A stretch of DNA of 64,000 bases from Halorhabdus sp. CBA1104 (GCF_009690625.1 NZ_CP033878.1:186001-250000), one strand, 5' to 3'; shown: positions 1 to 9,426, counted from the first letter of the stretch. Numbers and translations: made by a program. The notes: generated from the letters alone by a model not told the origin.

Positions 1-71
1 ACGCGACAGAACTGCCCGCACACTTTGACGCAGTGCGGGAGACGCTACTCGAAGGTGACATCGAACTATGA
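1..71 (+). CDS. rpl18: Large ribosomal subunit protein uL18, C-terminal end only
   Basis: Only the last 22 codons are inside the window, read from base 3, ending in GDIEL and a TGA stop. The final TGA overlaps the ATG of the uS5 gene in an ATGA junction. The identity rests on position: uL18 immediately precedes uS5 in the archaeal spc-type ribosomal operon, and the short acidic tail fits haloarchaeal uL18. uL18 binds 5S rRNA in the large subunit. Confidence 0.8.
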   Translation, partial: ATELPAHFDAVRETLLEGDIEL

Positions 72-703
72 GCGCTGACGGATGGGAACCACGAACGCGG
101 CTCGGCCGGCAGGTCGCCGACGGCGAGATCGACTCGATGCGCGACGCCCTGAACGCCGGGCTGCCGCTGAAGGAATCGGAAATCGTCGATCAGCTCGTTC
201 CTGGGCTGGAAGACGAAGTGCTGGACATCAACATGGTCCAGCGGATGACCGACTCGGGTCGCCGGGTGAAGTTCCGCTGTGTCGTCGTCGTGGGTAACCG
301 CGACGGGCTCGTCGGCTACGCCGAGGGCCGAGACGATCAGGTCGGCGGCGCAATCCAGAAGGCCATCGACATCGCCAAGCTGAACATGATCGACGTTTCC
401 CGCGGGTGTGGCTCGTGGGAATGTGGTTGCGGGCGACCGCACACGGTCGCGCTGCGTACCACCGGCAAGGCCGGCAGCGTCGAGGTCGAGCTCCAGCCTG
501 CCCCGCGCGGGCTCGGGCTGGCCGGCGGAGAGACCGTTCGGCACGTCCTCGAACTGGCTGGTATCGAAGACATCTGGACCCGCTCGTCGGGGAACACCCG
601 GACGACGGTCAACTTCGCGAAGGCGACGTTCAACGCCCTGCGCAACACGGCCGAAGCGCGGGTCCCCGAGCGAGCCTTCCAAGAGCGTGAGGTGATCGAG
701 TGA
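68..703 (+). CDS. rps5: Small ribosomal subunit protein uS5
   Basis: 211-residue protein of the small subunit decoding region, involved in translational accuracy. The double-stranded-RNA-binding-like N-terminal S5 domain is visible ([16 protein letters not shown], about residues 72-87), followed by the S5 C-terminal domain with the [19 protein letters not shown] segment (about 136-154). Length is normal for archaeal S5. The ATG overlaps the uL18 stop (ATGA), and the gene ends overlapping the uL30 ATG, so it is translationally coupled in the operon. Nothing odd is seen. Confidence 0.97.
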   Translation: MSADGWEPRTRLGRQVADGEIDSMRDALNAGLPLKESEIVDQLVPGLEDEVLDINMVQRMTDSGRRVKFRCVVVVGNRDGLVGYAEGRDDQVGGAIQKAIDIAKLNMIDVSRGCGSWECGCGRPHTVALRTTGKAGSVEVELQPAPRGLGLAGGETVRHVLELAGIEDIWTRSSGNTRTTVNFAKATFNALRNTAEARVPERAFQEREVIE

Positions 704-1179
704 TGCAAGCGATCGTCCAACTGCGCGGCGAGGTCGACGTCAGCCAGGACGTCGTCGATACTCTGGAGATGCTCAACCTCGGTCGCGTCAATCACGCGAC
801 GCTCGTCCCCGAGACCGACACGTATCGGGGCATGATCACGAAGGTCAACGACGTTGTCGCCTACGGCGAACCGTCAGTCGAGACGGTCGAACTCTTGCTC
901 GAACGGCGAGCGGAACCGGCCGCCGATGCCGACGGTGAGAAAGCGTCCGTCGACGACGAGTGGGTCGGCTGGAACACCAACTACGACGACATCGCGGATC
1001 TGGCTTCGGCGCTGGTCGACGAAGAGACCACGCTGCAGGAGGCCAACCTCTCACCGACGCTTCGTCTGCACCCGCCCCGGAAGGGCCACGACGGGATCAA
1101 ACATCCCGTCAAGGAGGGTGGCGAGCTGGGCAAACACGACACCGACGGCATCGACGGACTACTGGAGGCGATGCGATAA
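703..1179 (+). CDS. rpl30: Large ribosomal subunit protein uL30
   Basis: 158-residue archaeal/eukaryotic-type uL30, larger than bacterial L30. It starts [14 protein letters not shown], the usual N-terminus, so the ATG at 703 is preferred over the in-frame GTG at 700. That ATG overlaps the uS5 TGA. The C-terminal third is rich in charged residues and ends GLLEAMR, with a 'HPPRKGHDGIKHPVKEGGELG' like basic segment (about 124-144) that contacts rRNA. The stop overlaps the uL15 start as TAATG. Confidence 0.96.
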   Translation: MQAIVQLRGEVDVSQDVVDTLEMLNLGRVNHATLVPETDTYRGMITKVNDVVAYGEPSVETVELLLERRAEPAADADGEKASVDDEWVGWNTNYDDIADLASALVDEETTLQEANLSPTLRLHPPRKGHDGIKHPVKEGGELGKHDTDGIDGLLEAMR

Positions 1180-1664
1180 TGACAGATAAGAGCAAACGCC
1201 AGCGCGGCTCTCGAACGCACGGCGGCGGCACGCACAAGAACCGTCGCGGGGCCGGTCACCGCGGTGGGCGCGGCGACGCTGGCCGCGACAAACACGAGCA
1301 GCATCTCCACCCGCCGATCGGCAAGAGCGGCTTCACGCGGCCAGAGAAGACCAAAGAGGATATTGCCGAGGTCGACATCCGGCGACTCGATGAGGACGCC
1401 GCCTTACTGGCTGCCGACGGCATTGCAGAAGAAGACGGCGACGGCTACCGGATCGACGCCCGCGAGGTCGTCGAGGATGGTTTCGACGCCGACGCGGTGA
1501 AGGTACTCGGTGCCGGGCAGGTTCGCAACGAACTGACCGTCGTCGCCGATGCCTTCTCGGCCGGTGCCCGCGAGAAGATCGAGGCTGCCGGTGGAAACGC
1601 TGAATTGAGCGAGCGAGGCGAACAGCGACAGGCTGACAAGGACGACGCCGACGATAACGAGTAA
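1179..1664 (+). CDS. rpl15: Large ribosomal subunit protein uL15
   Basis: 161 residues. The start at 1179 gives MTDKSKRQRGSRTHGGGTH, the conserved glycine- and arginine-rich N-terminal extension of archaeal uL15 that threads into rRNA. The reading frame is open further upstream, but that part overlaps uL30 and does not look like ribosomal protein, so the TAATG-coupled start was chosen. The C-terminal half holds the L15/L18e core (VKVLGAGQVRNELTVVADAFS, about 108-128). It lies between uL30 and secY, as is standard. Confidence 0.96.
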   Translation: MTDKSKRQRGSRTHGGGTHKNRRGAGHRGGRGDAGRDKHEQHLHPPIGKSGFTRPEKTKEDIAEVDIRRLDEDAALLAADGIAEEDGDGYRIDAREVVEDGFDADAVKVLGAGQVRNELTVVADAFSAGAREKIEAAGGNAELSERGEQRQADKDDADDNE

Positions 1665-1666
1665 GG

Positions 1667-3133
1667 ATGAGCTGGAAGGACACCGCCGAACCACTGCTAA
1701 CGCGGATGCCGTCAGTCGCTCGACCGGACCGCCACGTCCCCTTCAAGCGGAAACTCGGCTGGACGGCCGGCGTCTTGGTCTTGTTTTTCTTCTTGAGAAA
1801 CATCAACCTGTACGGCCTTGGTACCGGTGGATCGAACGCATTCGGCCGGTTCTCGTCGATCCTTGCCACTCAGCAGGGCTCGATCATGCAGCTGGGGATC
1901 GGGCCGATCGTCACCGCGAGCATTGTCTTGCAGTTGCTCGGCGGGGCGGACTTACTCGGGTTGGATACCCAGAACAATCCGCGCGATCAGATCCTCTATC
2001 AGGGGCTCCAGAAGCTACTGGTGCTCGTGATGATCGTGTTGACGGGCTTTCCGATGGTGTTCGCCGCCGACTTCCTCCCAGCTGAGCCAGTCTTCGGACT
2101 GGGTGTGGCCGGGACGAAGTGGTTGATGTTCGCTCAGATCTTCGTCGGCGGTGTCCTCATCCTCTACATGGACGAGGTGATCAGCAAATGGGGCGTCGGC
2201 AGCGGGATCGGCCTGTTCATCATTGCTGGCGTCAGCCAGAGTCTGGTCGGCGGGTTGATCGCGATCCCCCAGATCTCCGGCAATTGGGGCTTTATCCCCT
2301 ATTGGATCGGCGCGGTGGCCGGGTTCGTCGATGTCCCGTCGGTGTTGACGTCTCAGGGGATCACACAACTTCTGTTCCACACGAGTGGACAGAACTATAT
2401 CGGGCTCATCGCTATCCTCACGACGCTCTCGATCTTCGTGATCGTCGTCTATGCGGAGTCAGTCCGTGTCGAGATCCCGCTCAGCCACGCCCGGGTGAAG
2501 GGGGCTCGCGGTCGGTTCCCTGTGAAGCTCATCTACGCCAGCGTCCTGCCGATGATCCTCGTCCGGGCGCTGCAGATGAACATTCAGTTCCTCGGCCGGA
2601 TTCTCAAACAGCAACTCGGGACCTTACCGGCCTGGCTGGGGCAGTATAGCGGCTCCCAGCCGACAGGTGGGCTCTTCTACTATCTGGCACCGATCCAGTC
2701 GCCCGGCGAATGGGCCTGGTTCTTGGGTAGTGTCTCACAACCAGTCTGGAAAGTCCTCCTCCGGGTCGGCGTCGACCTCACGTTCATGATCATCGGTGGT
2801 GCGATCTTCGCGATCTTCTGGGTCGAAACCACCGACATGGGCCCGGAAGCGACGGCCCAGCAGATCCAGAACTCCGGGATGCAGATCCCCGGCTTCCGTC
2901 AGAATCCCGGCGTCTTGGAGAAGGTCCTCGAACGCTATATCCCACAAGTGACCGTCATCGGTGGTGCACTGGTCGGGCTGCTCGCCGTCATGGCGAACAT
3001 GCTCGGTACGATCGGTGGCGTCACCGGGACGGGGCTGCTGCTGACCGTCTCGATCACCTACAAGCTCTACGAGGAGATCGCCGAAGAGCAACTCATGGAA
3101 ATGCATCCCATGATGCGCCAGATGTTTGGCTAG
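1667..3133 (+). CDS. secY: Protein translocase subunit SecY (Sec61 alpha)
   Basis: 488-residue polytopic membrane protein forming the Sec channel. About ten hydrophobic segments are visible. The N-terminal PLLTRMPSVARPDRHVPFKRK precedes TM1, the plug/TM2 region carries LGIGPIVTASIVLQLLGG, and the cytoplasmic loop has RVEIPLSHARVKGARGRFPVKLIYAS, typical of the TM6-TM7 ribosome-binding loop. It begins two bases after the uL15 stop. Downstream is a T-rich stretch near 3169-3180 that could end the operon. In other haloarchaea adk usually follows secY; here adk is about 16 kb away. Confidence 0.97.
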   Translation: MSWKDTAEPLLTRMPSVARPDRHVPFKRKLGWTAGVLVLFFFLRNINLYGLGTGGSNAFGRFSSILATQQGSIMQLGIGPIVTASIVLQLLGGADLLGLDTQNNPRDQILYQGLQKLLVLVMIVLTGFPMVFAADFLPAEPVFGLGVAGTKWLMFAQIFVGGVLILYMDEVISKWGVGSGIGLFIIAGVSQSLVGGLIAIPQISGNWGFIPYWIGAVAGFVDVPSVLTSQGITQLLFHTSGQNYIGLIAILTTLSIFVIVVYAESVRVEIPLSHARVKGARGRFPVKLIYASVLPMILVRALQMNIQFLGRILKQQLGTLPAWLGQYSGSQPTGGLFYYLAPIQSPGEWAWFLGSVSQPVWKVLLRVGVDLTFMIIGGAIFAIFWVETTDMGPEATAQQIQNSGMQIPGFRQNPGVLEKVLERYIPQVTVIGGALVGLLAVMANMLGTIGGVTGTGLLLTVSITYKLYEEIAEEQLMEMHPMMRQMFG

Positions 3134-3241
3134 CTGTGAGGCCGGCCGTCTCACTGCATTCGGGGTAGTTTTTCACTCTTCTGTGGACCGCTTCGATCTG
3201 CTGTGTGTTTGCTGTGTTTACTTCTAGTTGCGCCGGAACCG

Positions 3242-3248
3242 TTATATT
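3242..3248 (+). promoter_or_regulatory. TATA box of the winged-helix/PIN operon
   Basis: The AT-rich element TTATATT stands out in GC-rich surroundings and its centre lies 28 bases upstream of the ATG at 3273. That spacing predicts transcription starting at or next to the start codon, i.e. a leaderless message, common in haloarchaea. A second AT-rich piece (TATACATA) follows directly, so the exact TATA register is uncertain. Confidence 0.55.
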
Positions 3249-3272
3249 GCTATACATAGAACATGGATAGTG

Positions 3273-3839
3273 ATGTCAACCGAGCACCGACTCGCCGACG
3301 CGACCGATCCGGAAGCGACGGTCGGTAATCTTCTCACCTACGCGGCGTTGCTCAACACGCCGAAACTGGCGCGACTCTACGTCTACGTCCTCCGGAACGG
3401 TCCCGTTGCGATCGAGACTGTCAAAGACGATCTCGAGTTGCCACACTCGACGACCTACAAGTACGTCGGCGAACTCGAGGAGATGGGCGTCCTCACTCGT
3501 CACGAGGATTCGAGGCCGACGACGATCGAGGTCGAACCGATCCGACTGACAATGGAAACCGACCACGGCGACGTGGTCGTCACGCCCGTCCTTGTGGACG
3601 CAATTGCCCGGCAGATCGACACTGAGGACATCCGCGTGTTCGTCGAGCGTCAGGGAATCCCGAAACTCGCCGCCGCGTTGCACTACACCGTGCGCGTGAT
3701 GGACGGTGACCTCACCCAGCGTACCGCCGCCAACAAACTCGATGTCCATCCGGTCGAGGGGATGACTGTGATCACGGCACTTCAGGACGTCGTGGAGGGG
3801 GCTGAAGCCTACGATCCATATCTGGACACTGGCGAGTGA
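3273..3839 (+). CDS. Winged-helix DNA-binding protein, putative antitoxin of a PIN pair
   Basis: 188 residues. Residues about 30-85 form a winged helix: LARLYVYVLRNGPVAIETVKDDL, then recognition helix ELPHSTTYKYVGELEEMGVL, then a wing (TRHEDSRPTTIEV). The rest (about 90-188) is an acidic alpha/beta domain of unknown function. A start at 3228 is possible in frame, but the ATG at 3273 fits the TATA box. Its stop overlaps the ATG of a PIN-domain gene (TGATG), so the two are translationally coupled. By arrangement it is probably the regulator/antitoxin of the pair, autoregulating the operon; this is inference. It could instead be an ordinary transcription factor. Confidence 0.72.
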   Translation: MSTEHRLADATDPEATVGNLLTYAALLNTPKLARLYVYVLRNGPVAIETVKDDLELPHSTTYKYVGELEEMGVLTRHEDSRPTTIEVEPIRLTMETDHGDVVVTPVLVDAIARQIDTEDIRVFVERQGIPKLAAALHYTVRVMDGDLTQRTAANKLDVHPVEGMTVITALQDVVEGAEAYDPYLDTGE

Positions 3840-4384
3840 TGTCCGGGGAGCTGATTCCTCGCGGGAGCATCGCAGTCATCGACAGTAGCGTGCTCTTCGC
3901 GATGGGAGGGCCGTCGAACTCGAAATACCAAGCCTTCGAGCGGTTCGTAACTCGCCGAAACATCGAGGTTCGGATTCCCGATCACGTCGCCGAAGAACTC
4001 GGTGAGAGTCCAGACGCATACGCCTACCAGCGTGATCGCTTGCAGGCAGCCCGGAATGCCGGGTGGCTCAAGCGTGGCGTCGTAAATTTCTCAAACCCGG
4101 ACGTCTCAGACATCATCGATCGCACGCGAACCCGTATGAATCTCCTCTCGGACGCCGACGTCACTGAAGACGAAATCGAGAAAGCGGACACCGTGCTTGC
4201 GGGACTTGCATATCAGTACGCGGCCAAGGAATCAGACCACGTGGTCGTACTGGTGAGCGATACGCTGGCTGAACAGGCGATCGGTGACGTGCTGGACGCT
4301 TCAGGAGTCGGGGACATGGTGACGGTGGTGGAAGGGCGAGAACTACTGAAGGAACTCACAGAGATATCATTCAATGATTTCTGA
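3839..4384 (+). CDS. PIN-domain ribonuclease-like protein, putative toxin
   Basis: 181 residues, a single PIN fold. The acidic active-site set is all present: D15 in AVIDSSVLF, E52/E53 in HVAEELGE, D117 in EKADTVLAGLA, and D141 in VLVSDTLAEQ. Such proteins cleave RNA with Mg2+ and are the toxins of VapBC-type modules, although some PIN proteins have housekeeping RNA roles. The ATG at 3839 overlaps the upstream winged-helix stop; a GTG lies one codon earlier. VapC toxins are usually about 130-140 residues, so this one is long, with extra helices between D15 and D117. The partner here is a winged helix, not the usual AbrB or RHH antitoxin. Confidence 0.75.
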   Translation: MSGELIPRGSIAVIDSSVLFAMGGPSNSKYQAFERFVTRRNIEVRIPDHVAEELGESPDAYAYQRDRLQAARNAGWLKRGVVNFSNPDVSDIIDRTRTRMNLLSDADVTEDEIEKADTVLAGLAYQYAAKESDHVVVLVSDTLAEQAIGDVLDASGVGDMVTVVEGRELLKELTEISFNDF

Positions 4385-4579
4385 TTTGTCGTGTGAGGAT
4401 TGTGAGTACTACTCTCAGTCGACAGCCAATTCGGCTACTGACTTCTGAGGCCTCCCCCAGAACCGACTTCATATTATTCCTCGTCTGATCACGTTAGAAT
4501 TTAAGACGGATCAGGTAGGGAACGAGTACGGAGTGTCTGTGCTACCATTCTGATCGCCGCCCCGTCAGCGTACTCTATA

Positions 4580-4795
4580 TCAGTTAGAAAAGAGTTGATC
4601 GCCACCGCGATACAGGACGTATCCGAGGAAGACGACGAGATACGCGACTGCGAGTAGTTCCGTGAGCAGCGACCGCCCGAGCGCGGCGATCACGACGACG
4701 ACCAGCGGCCCGACCAGTAGCAGGCCGTCGAAGATCCGATCGTCGGCCCCGGACTCGTAGACTGTCCCGACGATCGGGAGGTCAGCGAGATTCAT
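4580..4795 (-). CDS. Small two-helix membrane protein next to trkH
   Basis: 71 residues from ATG 4795, which overlaps the TGA of the upstream trkH gene (ATGA). Two hydrophobic stretches are seen, LLLVGPLVVVVIAALG and LLAVAYLVVFLGYVLY, separated by a short linker. Coupling to trkH suggests a small accessory subunit or modulator of the potassium channel; this is inference from position only, and I do not recognise the family. An in-frame start further upstream (4870) would lie inside trkH and is rejected. The next 190 bases downstream hold nothing that I can identify. Confidence 0.6.
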   Translation of the reverse strand: MNLADLPIVGTVYESGADDRIFDGLLLVGPLVVVVIAALGRSLLTELLAVAYLVVFLGYVLYRGGDQLFSN

Positions 4796-6333
4796 GGGTA
4801 CATCCCTCCGCGACGGAACAGCGTCCGCAGTGCCACGAGGACCGGGATAATTTCTAAGCGCCCGATCCACATGTGCCCGAGGAAGGCGATCTTGCCGATC
4901 GCCGGCAGCGAGTTAGGGCCGGTGATCCCCGAGGAGAGTCCGACGTTGCCCTGGGCGCTTGCCACCTCGAAGAAGGCGTTGGCCAGCGAGAATTCCTCGG
5001 CGGGGAGGACGACCAGCAACAGGAACGTCCCGACGATGAGGAACGCGATCCAGAGCACGACGATGATCGTCGCCTCGACGAACTCCCGGTTGGCTTCCGT
5101 CTCGGTCAGCCGTCGCCCGTTGATGTCCATTCGGCGGACAGCGCTATCCGGATAGAAGACGTCGGCGACGTGATAGCGGATGCCCTTGATCAGGGTCAGT
5201 CCACGGATGATTTTGATCCCCCCGGCGGTCGATCCGGCTGCCCCGCCGACGAACATCCCGAATGCCACGACGAGTTGGGCCTGTGCCGGCCAGGCCCCGA
5301 GTGCCACGTTCGTCGTGTCGACGGCCGTCTGAAAGCCCGTACAGGTGGCCGCCGAGACGAACTGGAAGACGCCGTACCGGACGGCCCTGAGCGGCGAGTC
5401 GTACGGGCCGACGTACAGGAACGCCCACAACAGTGCCGACCCAGCCCCCATGTAAACGAACACCCAGCGGGTCTGCAGATCGGTATAGAAGTTCCGGAGA
5501 TCGCCCTGGAGGATCAAGTAGTGGACGGGAAAGGCGATCGAGCCAAGTAGCATGATCGCGATCAGAACGGCGTCGATGAGCGCGCTGTCGTAGGTCGCAA
5601 TCGAGTTGTCCATGATCGAGAACCCCCCCGTCGCGAGCCCGGTCATCGCGTGGTTGATCGCGTCCCAGGGAGGCATTCCAGCGAGGAAGAGTGCCAGAAT
5701 CGAGACGAACGTAAAGAGGAGGAAGATCCACCAGATCGTCCGGACCGTCGAGACGATGCTCGGGTGGATCTTCTCGGAGCGGGCCTCGCTCTCGTAGAGC
5801 GTCAGCGACCCACTGCCGGGGCGGGCGAGGACCGCAGTCGTCAGGACGATCACGCCGACGCCGCCGACCCATTCGATGAACGTCCGCCACCACTGGAGAC
5901 TGCGGGGCAACACTTCTTCGTTGTCGGTCATCGTCAGGCCGGTTCCGGTGAAGCCACTCGTCGACTCGAAAACGGCGTTGAGTGGCTCCCGGAAGGCCGC
6001 GAGGGTCGGCGTCGATTCGAGGGTTGTCGGCAGATCGAGGTGGACGCCCCAGGCGATCAGGAGGAAGGGAACGGAGCCGAACACACCCACGAGCAGCCAG
6101 CCCGTGGCGGCGACGACCATCCCGTGTAAGCGCGAGGGGGAGTCAGCGTCGGCGAAGCGACGGTGGAGTCCGTAGCCGACAGCCAGCGGGACCAAGGCCG
6201 ACGCCCCGAAGGCGACCGCGCCGAACCACTCACCCCACGCCAGCGGCACGAGGATCGAGACGACCATCAGCCCGCCGAGCGCTTCGAGGATACGGCCCAC
6301 GTCGCGTCCGACTGTCGCTGTCGTTCCGTTCAT
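4792..6333 (-). CDS. trkH: TrkH-type potassium uptake channel subunit
   Basis: 513 residues with four M1-P-M2-like repeats. Pore-loop signatures are seen: STSGFTGTGLTM (about residue 125), HAMTGLATGGFSIMDNS (about 230), SAATCTGFQTA (about 330) and a fourth near SAQGNVGLSSGIT (about 465). FVGGAAGSTAGGIKIIRG is the typical motif after the third pore helix. It forms the membrane K+ pathway that works with a cytosolic TrkA ring. The trkA-like gene just upstream on the same strand (6368-7054) is the expected partner, 34 bases away. A second, divergent trkH lies at 15153. Confidence 0.94.
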   Translation of the reverse strand: MNGTTATVGRDVGRILEALGGLMVVSILVPLAWGEWFGAVAFGASALVPLAVGYGLHRRFADADSPSRLHGMVVAATGWLLVGVFGSVPFLLIAWGVHLDLPTTLESTPTLAAFREPLNAVFESTSGFTGTGLTMTDNEEVLPRSLQWWRTFIEWVGGVGVIVLTTAVLARPGSGSLTLYESEARSEKIHPSIVSTVRTIWWIFLLFTFVSILALFLAGMPPWDAINHAMTGLATGGFSIMDNSIATYDSALIDAVLIAIMLLGSIAFPVHYLILQGDLRNFYTDLQTRWVFVYMGAGSALLWAFLYVGPYDSPLRAVRYGVFQFVSAATCTGFQTAVDTTNVALGAWPAQAQLVVAFGMFVGGAAGSTAGGIKIIRGLTLIKGIRYHVADVFYPDSAVRRMDINGRRLTETEANREFVEATIIVVLWIAFLIVGTFLLLVVLPAEEFSLANAFFEVASAQGNVGLSSGITGPNSLPAIGKIAFLGHMWIGRLEIIPVLVALRTLFRRGGMYP

Positions 6334-6367
6334 GACTGTGTGCGGTAATCGGGAACGTCTTTATCCG

Positions 6368-7054
6368 TCACTCGATCCGGTCTTCGTAGTGGCCGAAGAT
6401 GTCGGTGACCTCGGGATCGGCACCGACGGCCGAATACACCGTCAGGAGATCTCCCGCGTGGATCGTCGTGGTGCCGCGCGGGGTGATCGGCTCGCTGGTA
6501 TCGTCTCGCTCGATCGCGACGACGAGCACGTTCTGAGAGAGCACTCCTTCGTCGGCTGCTTCCTGGAGTGTCTTGCCCGCGATCGGTGCGTTCTCGGTCA
6601 CCTCGATTTCGAACACTTCGGCCTCTTCGCCGATGCGCATGTAATCGACGATAGCCGGCCGTGCGACTGCCCGGTAGAGGTACTCGGCGATGAGTTCCTG
6701 TGGGTTTTCCATCGTGTTGACGCCGATCCGCTCAAAGAGGTTCATGTGCTCGGGGTTGTGGACCACCGAGAGGATCGACGGGACGTCGTACTCCTTTGCG
6801 AGCAGACAGACCATGATGTTCGTCGCGTCGCGGTCGGTCGTCGAGACGACGGCGTCGGCCTGTTCGATGCCGGCGTCCTCGAGGGTCGCGTTGGTCGTCG
6901 CGTCGGCTTCGAGGACGAGACAGTCGAACCGATCGGCCGCCCGGTTTGCCCGTTCACTGTCTCGCTCGATGACGACAACCTCGTTGCCCGAGCGTGTCGC
7001 AATCTCGATCAGTGGCGTCCCGATGTCGCCGGCGCCGACGATGATGATATACAC
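6368..7054 (-). CDS. trkA: TrkA/KtrA-type single RCK potassium channel regulator
   Basis: 228 residues: an RCK_N Rossmann domain starting MYIIIVGAGDIGTPLIE (GxGxxG nucleotide motif, residues 7-12), acidic residues at the end of beta-2 (VVVIERD), then an RCK_C domain from about 145 (VFEIEVTENAPIAGKTLQEA). It is half the length of the duplicated TrkA at 13810. It should bind NAD(H)/ATP and, through RCK_C, possibly c-di-AMP, and gate the TrkH encoded just downstream. Its RCK_C closely resembles that of the fusion regulator at 12976. Confidence 0.9.
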   Translation of the reverse strand: MYIIIVGAGDIGTPLIEIATRSGNEVVVIERDSERANRAADRFDCLVLEADATTNATLEDAGIEQADAVVSTTDRDATNIMVCLLAKEYDVPSILSVVHNPEHMNLFERIGVNTMENPQELIAEYLYRAVARPAIVDYMRIGEEAEVFEIEVTENAPIAGKTLQEAADEGVLSQNVLVVAIERDDTSEPITPRGTTTIHAGDLLTVYSAVGADPEVTDIFGHYEDRIE

Positions 7055-7162
7055 GTTAGGTCACTCCTCAATCTGGTTACTGAGTGCATATCGAGCAGTA
7101 AAGGTGAGCGTTCCGATCCGTGCGTGACAATCGAAATCGGCCCAAAACCGACACGATTGGCG

Positions 7163-9426
7163 TCAGTCCCCGCCGAACAGCCGTTCTTTTAGCGAGCGTC
7201 GCGATGGTCGTTCGGCCAGCAGTACCGGCCCGTCGATCCGCTCGATCGCGTCGAAGACCAGCGACCCGCGGACGACCCGGGAGAGCAGGCCACGCTCGGT
7301 CGCCCCGAGGATAGACAGGTCGAACCCGTCGGCGACGCGCTCGATTGTCTCTTCGATATCGCCGGTTTCGACGAGGAACTCGGCGTCTTCGAGGTCGTGG
7401 CCGGCCGCCCACTCGGCCAGGAATTCTTGGCTCTCTGCTTGTTCGCCTGGCTTGGAGACGTTGAGCAGCGAGACAGAGACGCCAAGCGAGTCCCGCAGCG
7501 CCCGGGCGACCTCCGCCGAGAGGTCCGAGGAGGGACCGCCAGCCGTCGGGACGAGCACGTTCTCGGGGCCGCATTCGTCGCCATCGAGCACGAGGAAGTC
7601 ACAGGGCAGATCGTGGCTGAGCTCGTCGAGTGCACTCTCGGCGCGGCCGCCGGCAAAGCGAGCCCCGCCGTAGCCCATCACGACCGTATCGGCGTCGTTC
7701 GAGCGGGCGGCGTCGAAAACCTCTTGTAGTCCCCGGTGAGAGAGGATCGTCTTCGTCTCGACGGGCACGCCGAACGTCTCGGCGTCGGCCTCGGCGTCTG
7801 CCAGCAGTGCTTCGGAGTCCGTGTCGATATCGGCTCGTCGTTCCGAAGCCGTCTGGAGACTCGTCTGGTCGGGAACGGTGACGATGTGTGTTGCGAGGAC
7901 CTGCCCGCCCTCGTGTTTGGCGATCGCGCTGGCCAGCGTCATCAAAGCCTGCTCCGAGCGCGGATTCGACAGCGCGACCATGATCGTCGGCCCCTCCGTG
8001 CCCGTCGGGGCGGCCGCCTCTGTGGCGTCGACGATCTGGTCGGGGAGCTTCTCTTCACGTTCGCTGACTAGTTCCGAGAGGACGCCTTCTGCACTCGTCT
8101 CGTCTTGGGCATACAGGAAGTACCAGACGATCGCGAGGACGACGAAACTGCCCGCAAGCGCGATCTCGTACCACGCCATAAAGGCGACGAGCCCCAGCGA
8201 GAGGACCGTGCCCACGATCGGCGTAATCGGGTACAGCGGCACTTCGAAATCGGGGTCGTACTCGGGTGTGTCTGCTTCTCGGAAGACGATCAGTGCGACG
8301 TTCATCAGGGCGTAGACGATGAGGTGGAGGACACTCGCGGCCTTTGCGAGTACCTCGATATCGCGCCCGAGGAAGGCGATGAAGACGACGATGAGTCCGC
8401 CGGTGACGAGGATCGATCGGTAGGGCGTCGCAAAGCGGGGGTGGATCTCGTTGAGCCACGCGCTGACGATCTTGTCTCGCCCCATCGCGAAGTTGATCCG
8501 CGCGGAGGCGAGGATCGAGGCGTTCGCCGAGGAAGCCGTCGCCAGCAGCGCGCCCAGGGTCATCGTCGAGGCCGCGACCGCCGCGACCCCGCCGATCGGG
8601 CCGATCGAGGCCGGGAACGCGATGTCGGCCACCTGGGCGACGGGGGCCTCCTGACTGAGGTCCGGCCAGGGAATCACGCCGAGCATCGTCGTCACCAGAA
8701 TCGCATAAATGACGGTCACGATCCCGACACTGCCGATGATGGCGATCGGGAGGTTCCGCCCGGGGTTTTGAGTTCCTCGGCGACAGTTGCAATCTTCGCG
8801 TAGCCGAGGAAGGAAACGAAGACGAGGGCGGTCCCTGGTAGAATCGCACCGTACCCTTTGGGTGCGATGCCGTCCTCGCCGACCAGCGTCGCGTACTCGA
8901 AGGCGGTGAACCCGGCGATGGCAAAGACCGTCAGGATCGCCAGGAGGATGAAGACGATCACGGTCTGGACGCCGCCGGTTTCCTTTGCGCCGACGTAGTT
9001 GACACCAACGAACAGGGCACCCGCCAGCAGCGCGCCGACCTGGATCGGATTGAGAAAGAGAACGGCAGGCAAGCCGACGAACTCCACGAGATACTGGCCG
9101 AACCCGATACAGTAGAACGCCGAGGCAAAGGCCAGCCCCATCCAGTCGCCCATCCCGGCGATCGAGCCAAAGAGGGGGCCAAGCGAGGAGTTGATGTAGT
9201 AGTACCCGCCGCCGGCTTTCGGCATCGCGGTCCCGAGTTCCGAGATCGACAGCGCGTTGACCATCGCGATCACGCCGCCGACGACAAAAGAGACGACGAC
9301 GACCGGCCCCGCGGCGTTGGCTGCCACGCCCGGCAGGACGAAGATGCCCGCGCCGATCATCGTCCCGATACCGATGGTCATCGCCGAGACCAATCCGAGG
9401 TCTTTCGCGAGTTCTTCCTCGCTCAT
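7163..9426 (-). pseudogene. APC-family amino-acid permease fused to two Usp domains, broken by a 1-nt frameshift
   Basis: The N-terminal half (9426 to about 8770) reads MSEEELAKDLGLVSAMTIGIG and continues as an APC permease until VAEELKTPG, then runs into missense and a stop. The remaining half (from about 8765 to 7163) continues the same protein in another frame: membrane helices, then two Usp domains with GYGGARFAGG-type and GATERGLLSRVVRGS ATP-binding motifs. Inserting one A in the coding-strand run AAAACCCC (plus-strand 8762-8769) restores KNPGRNLP, matching KDPGKNLP in the intact paralogue at 9922. The restored protein is about 754 residues. It may be a real pseudogene, a recent mutation or a sequencing error. 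An internal ATG at 8719 could start the back half as a separate gene. Confidence 0.85.

Noticed and set aside
960-1178. N-terminal extension of uL15 into uL30
   Set aside because: The TAATG-coupled start at 1179 gives the conserved uL15 N-terminus; the extension is a frame shadow of uL30.
8755-8775. Programmed -1 frameshifting in the permease-Usp gene
   Set aside because: A -1 slip on AAA in CTC-AAA-ACC would re-pair to CAA, which is not a good slippery site, and the intact paralogue needs no shift.
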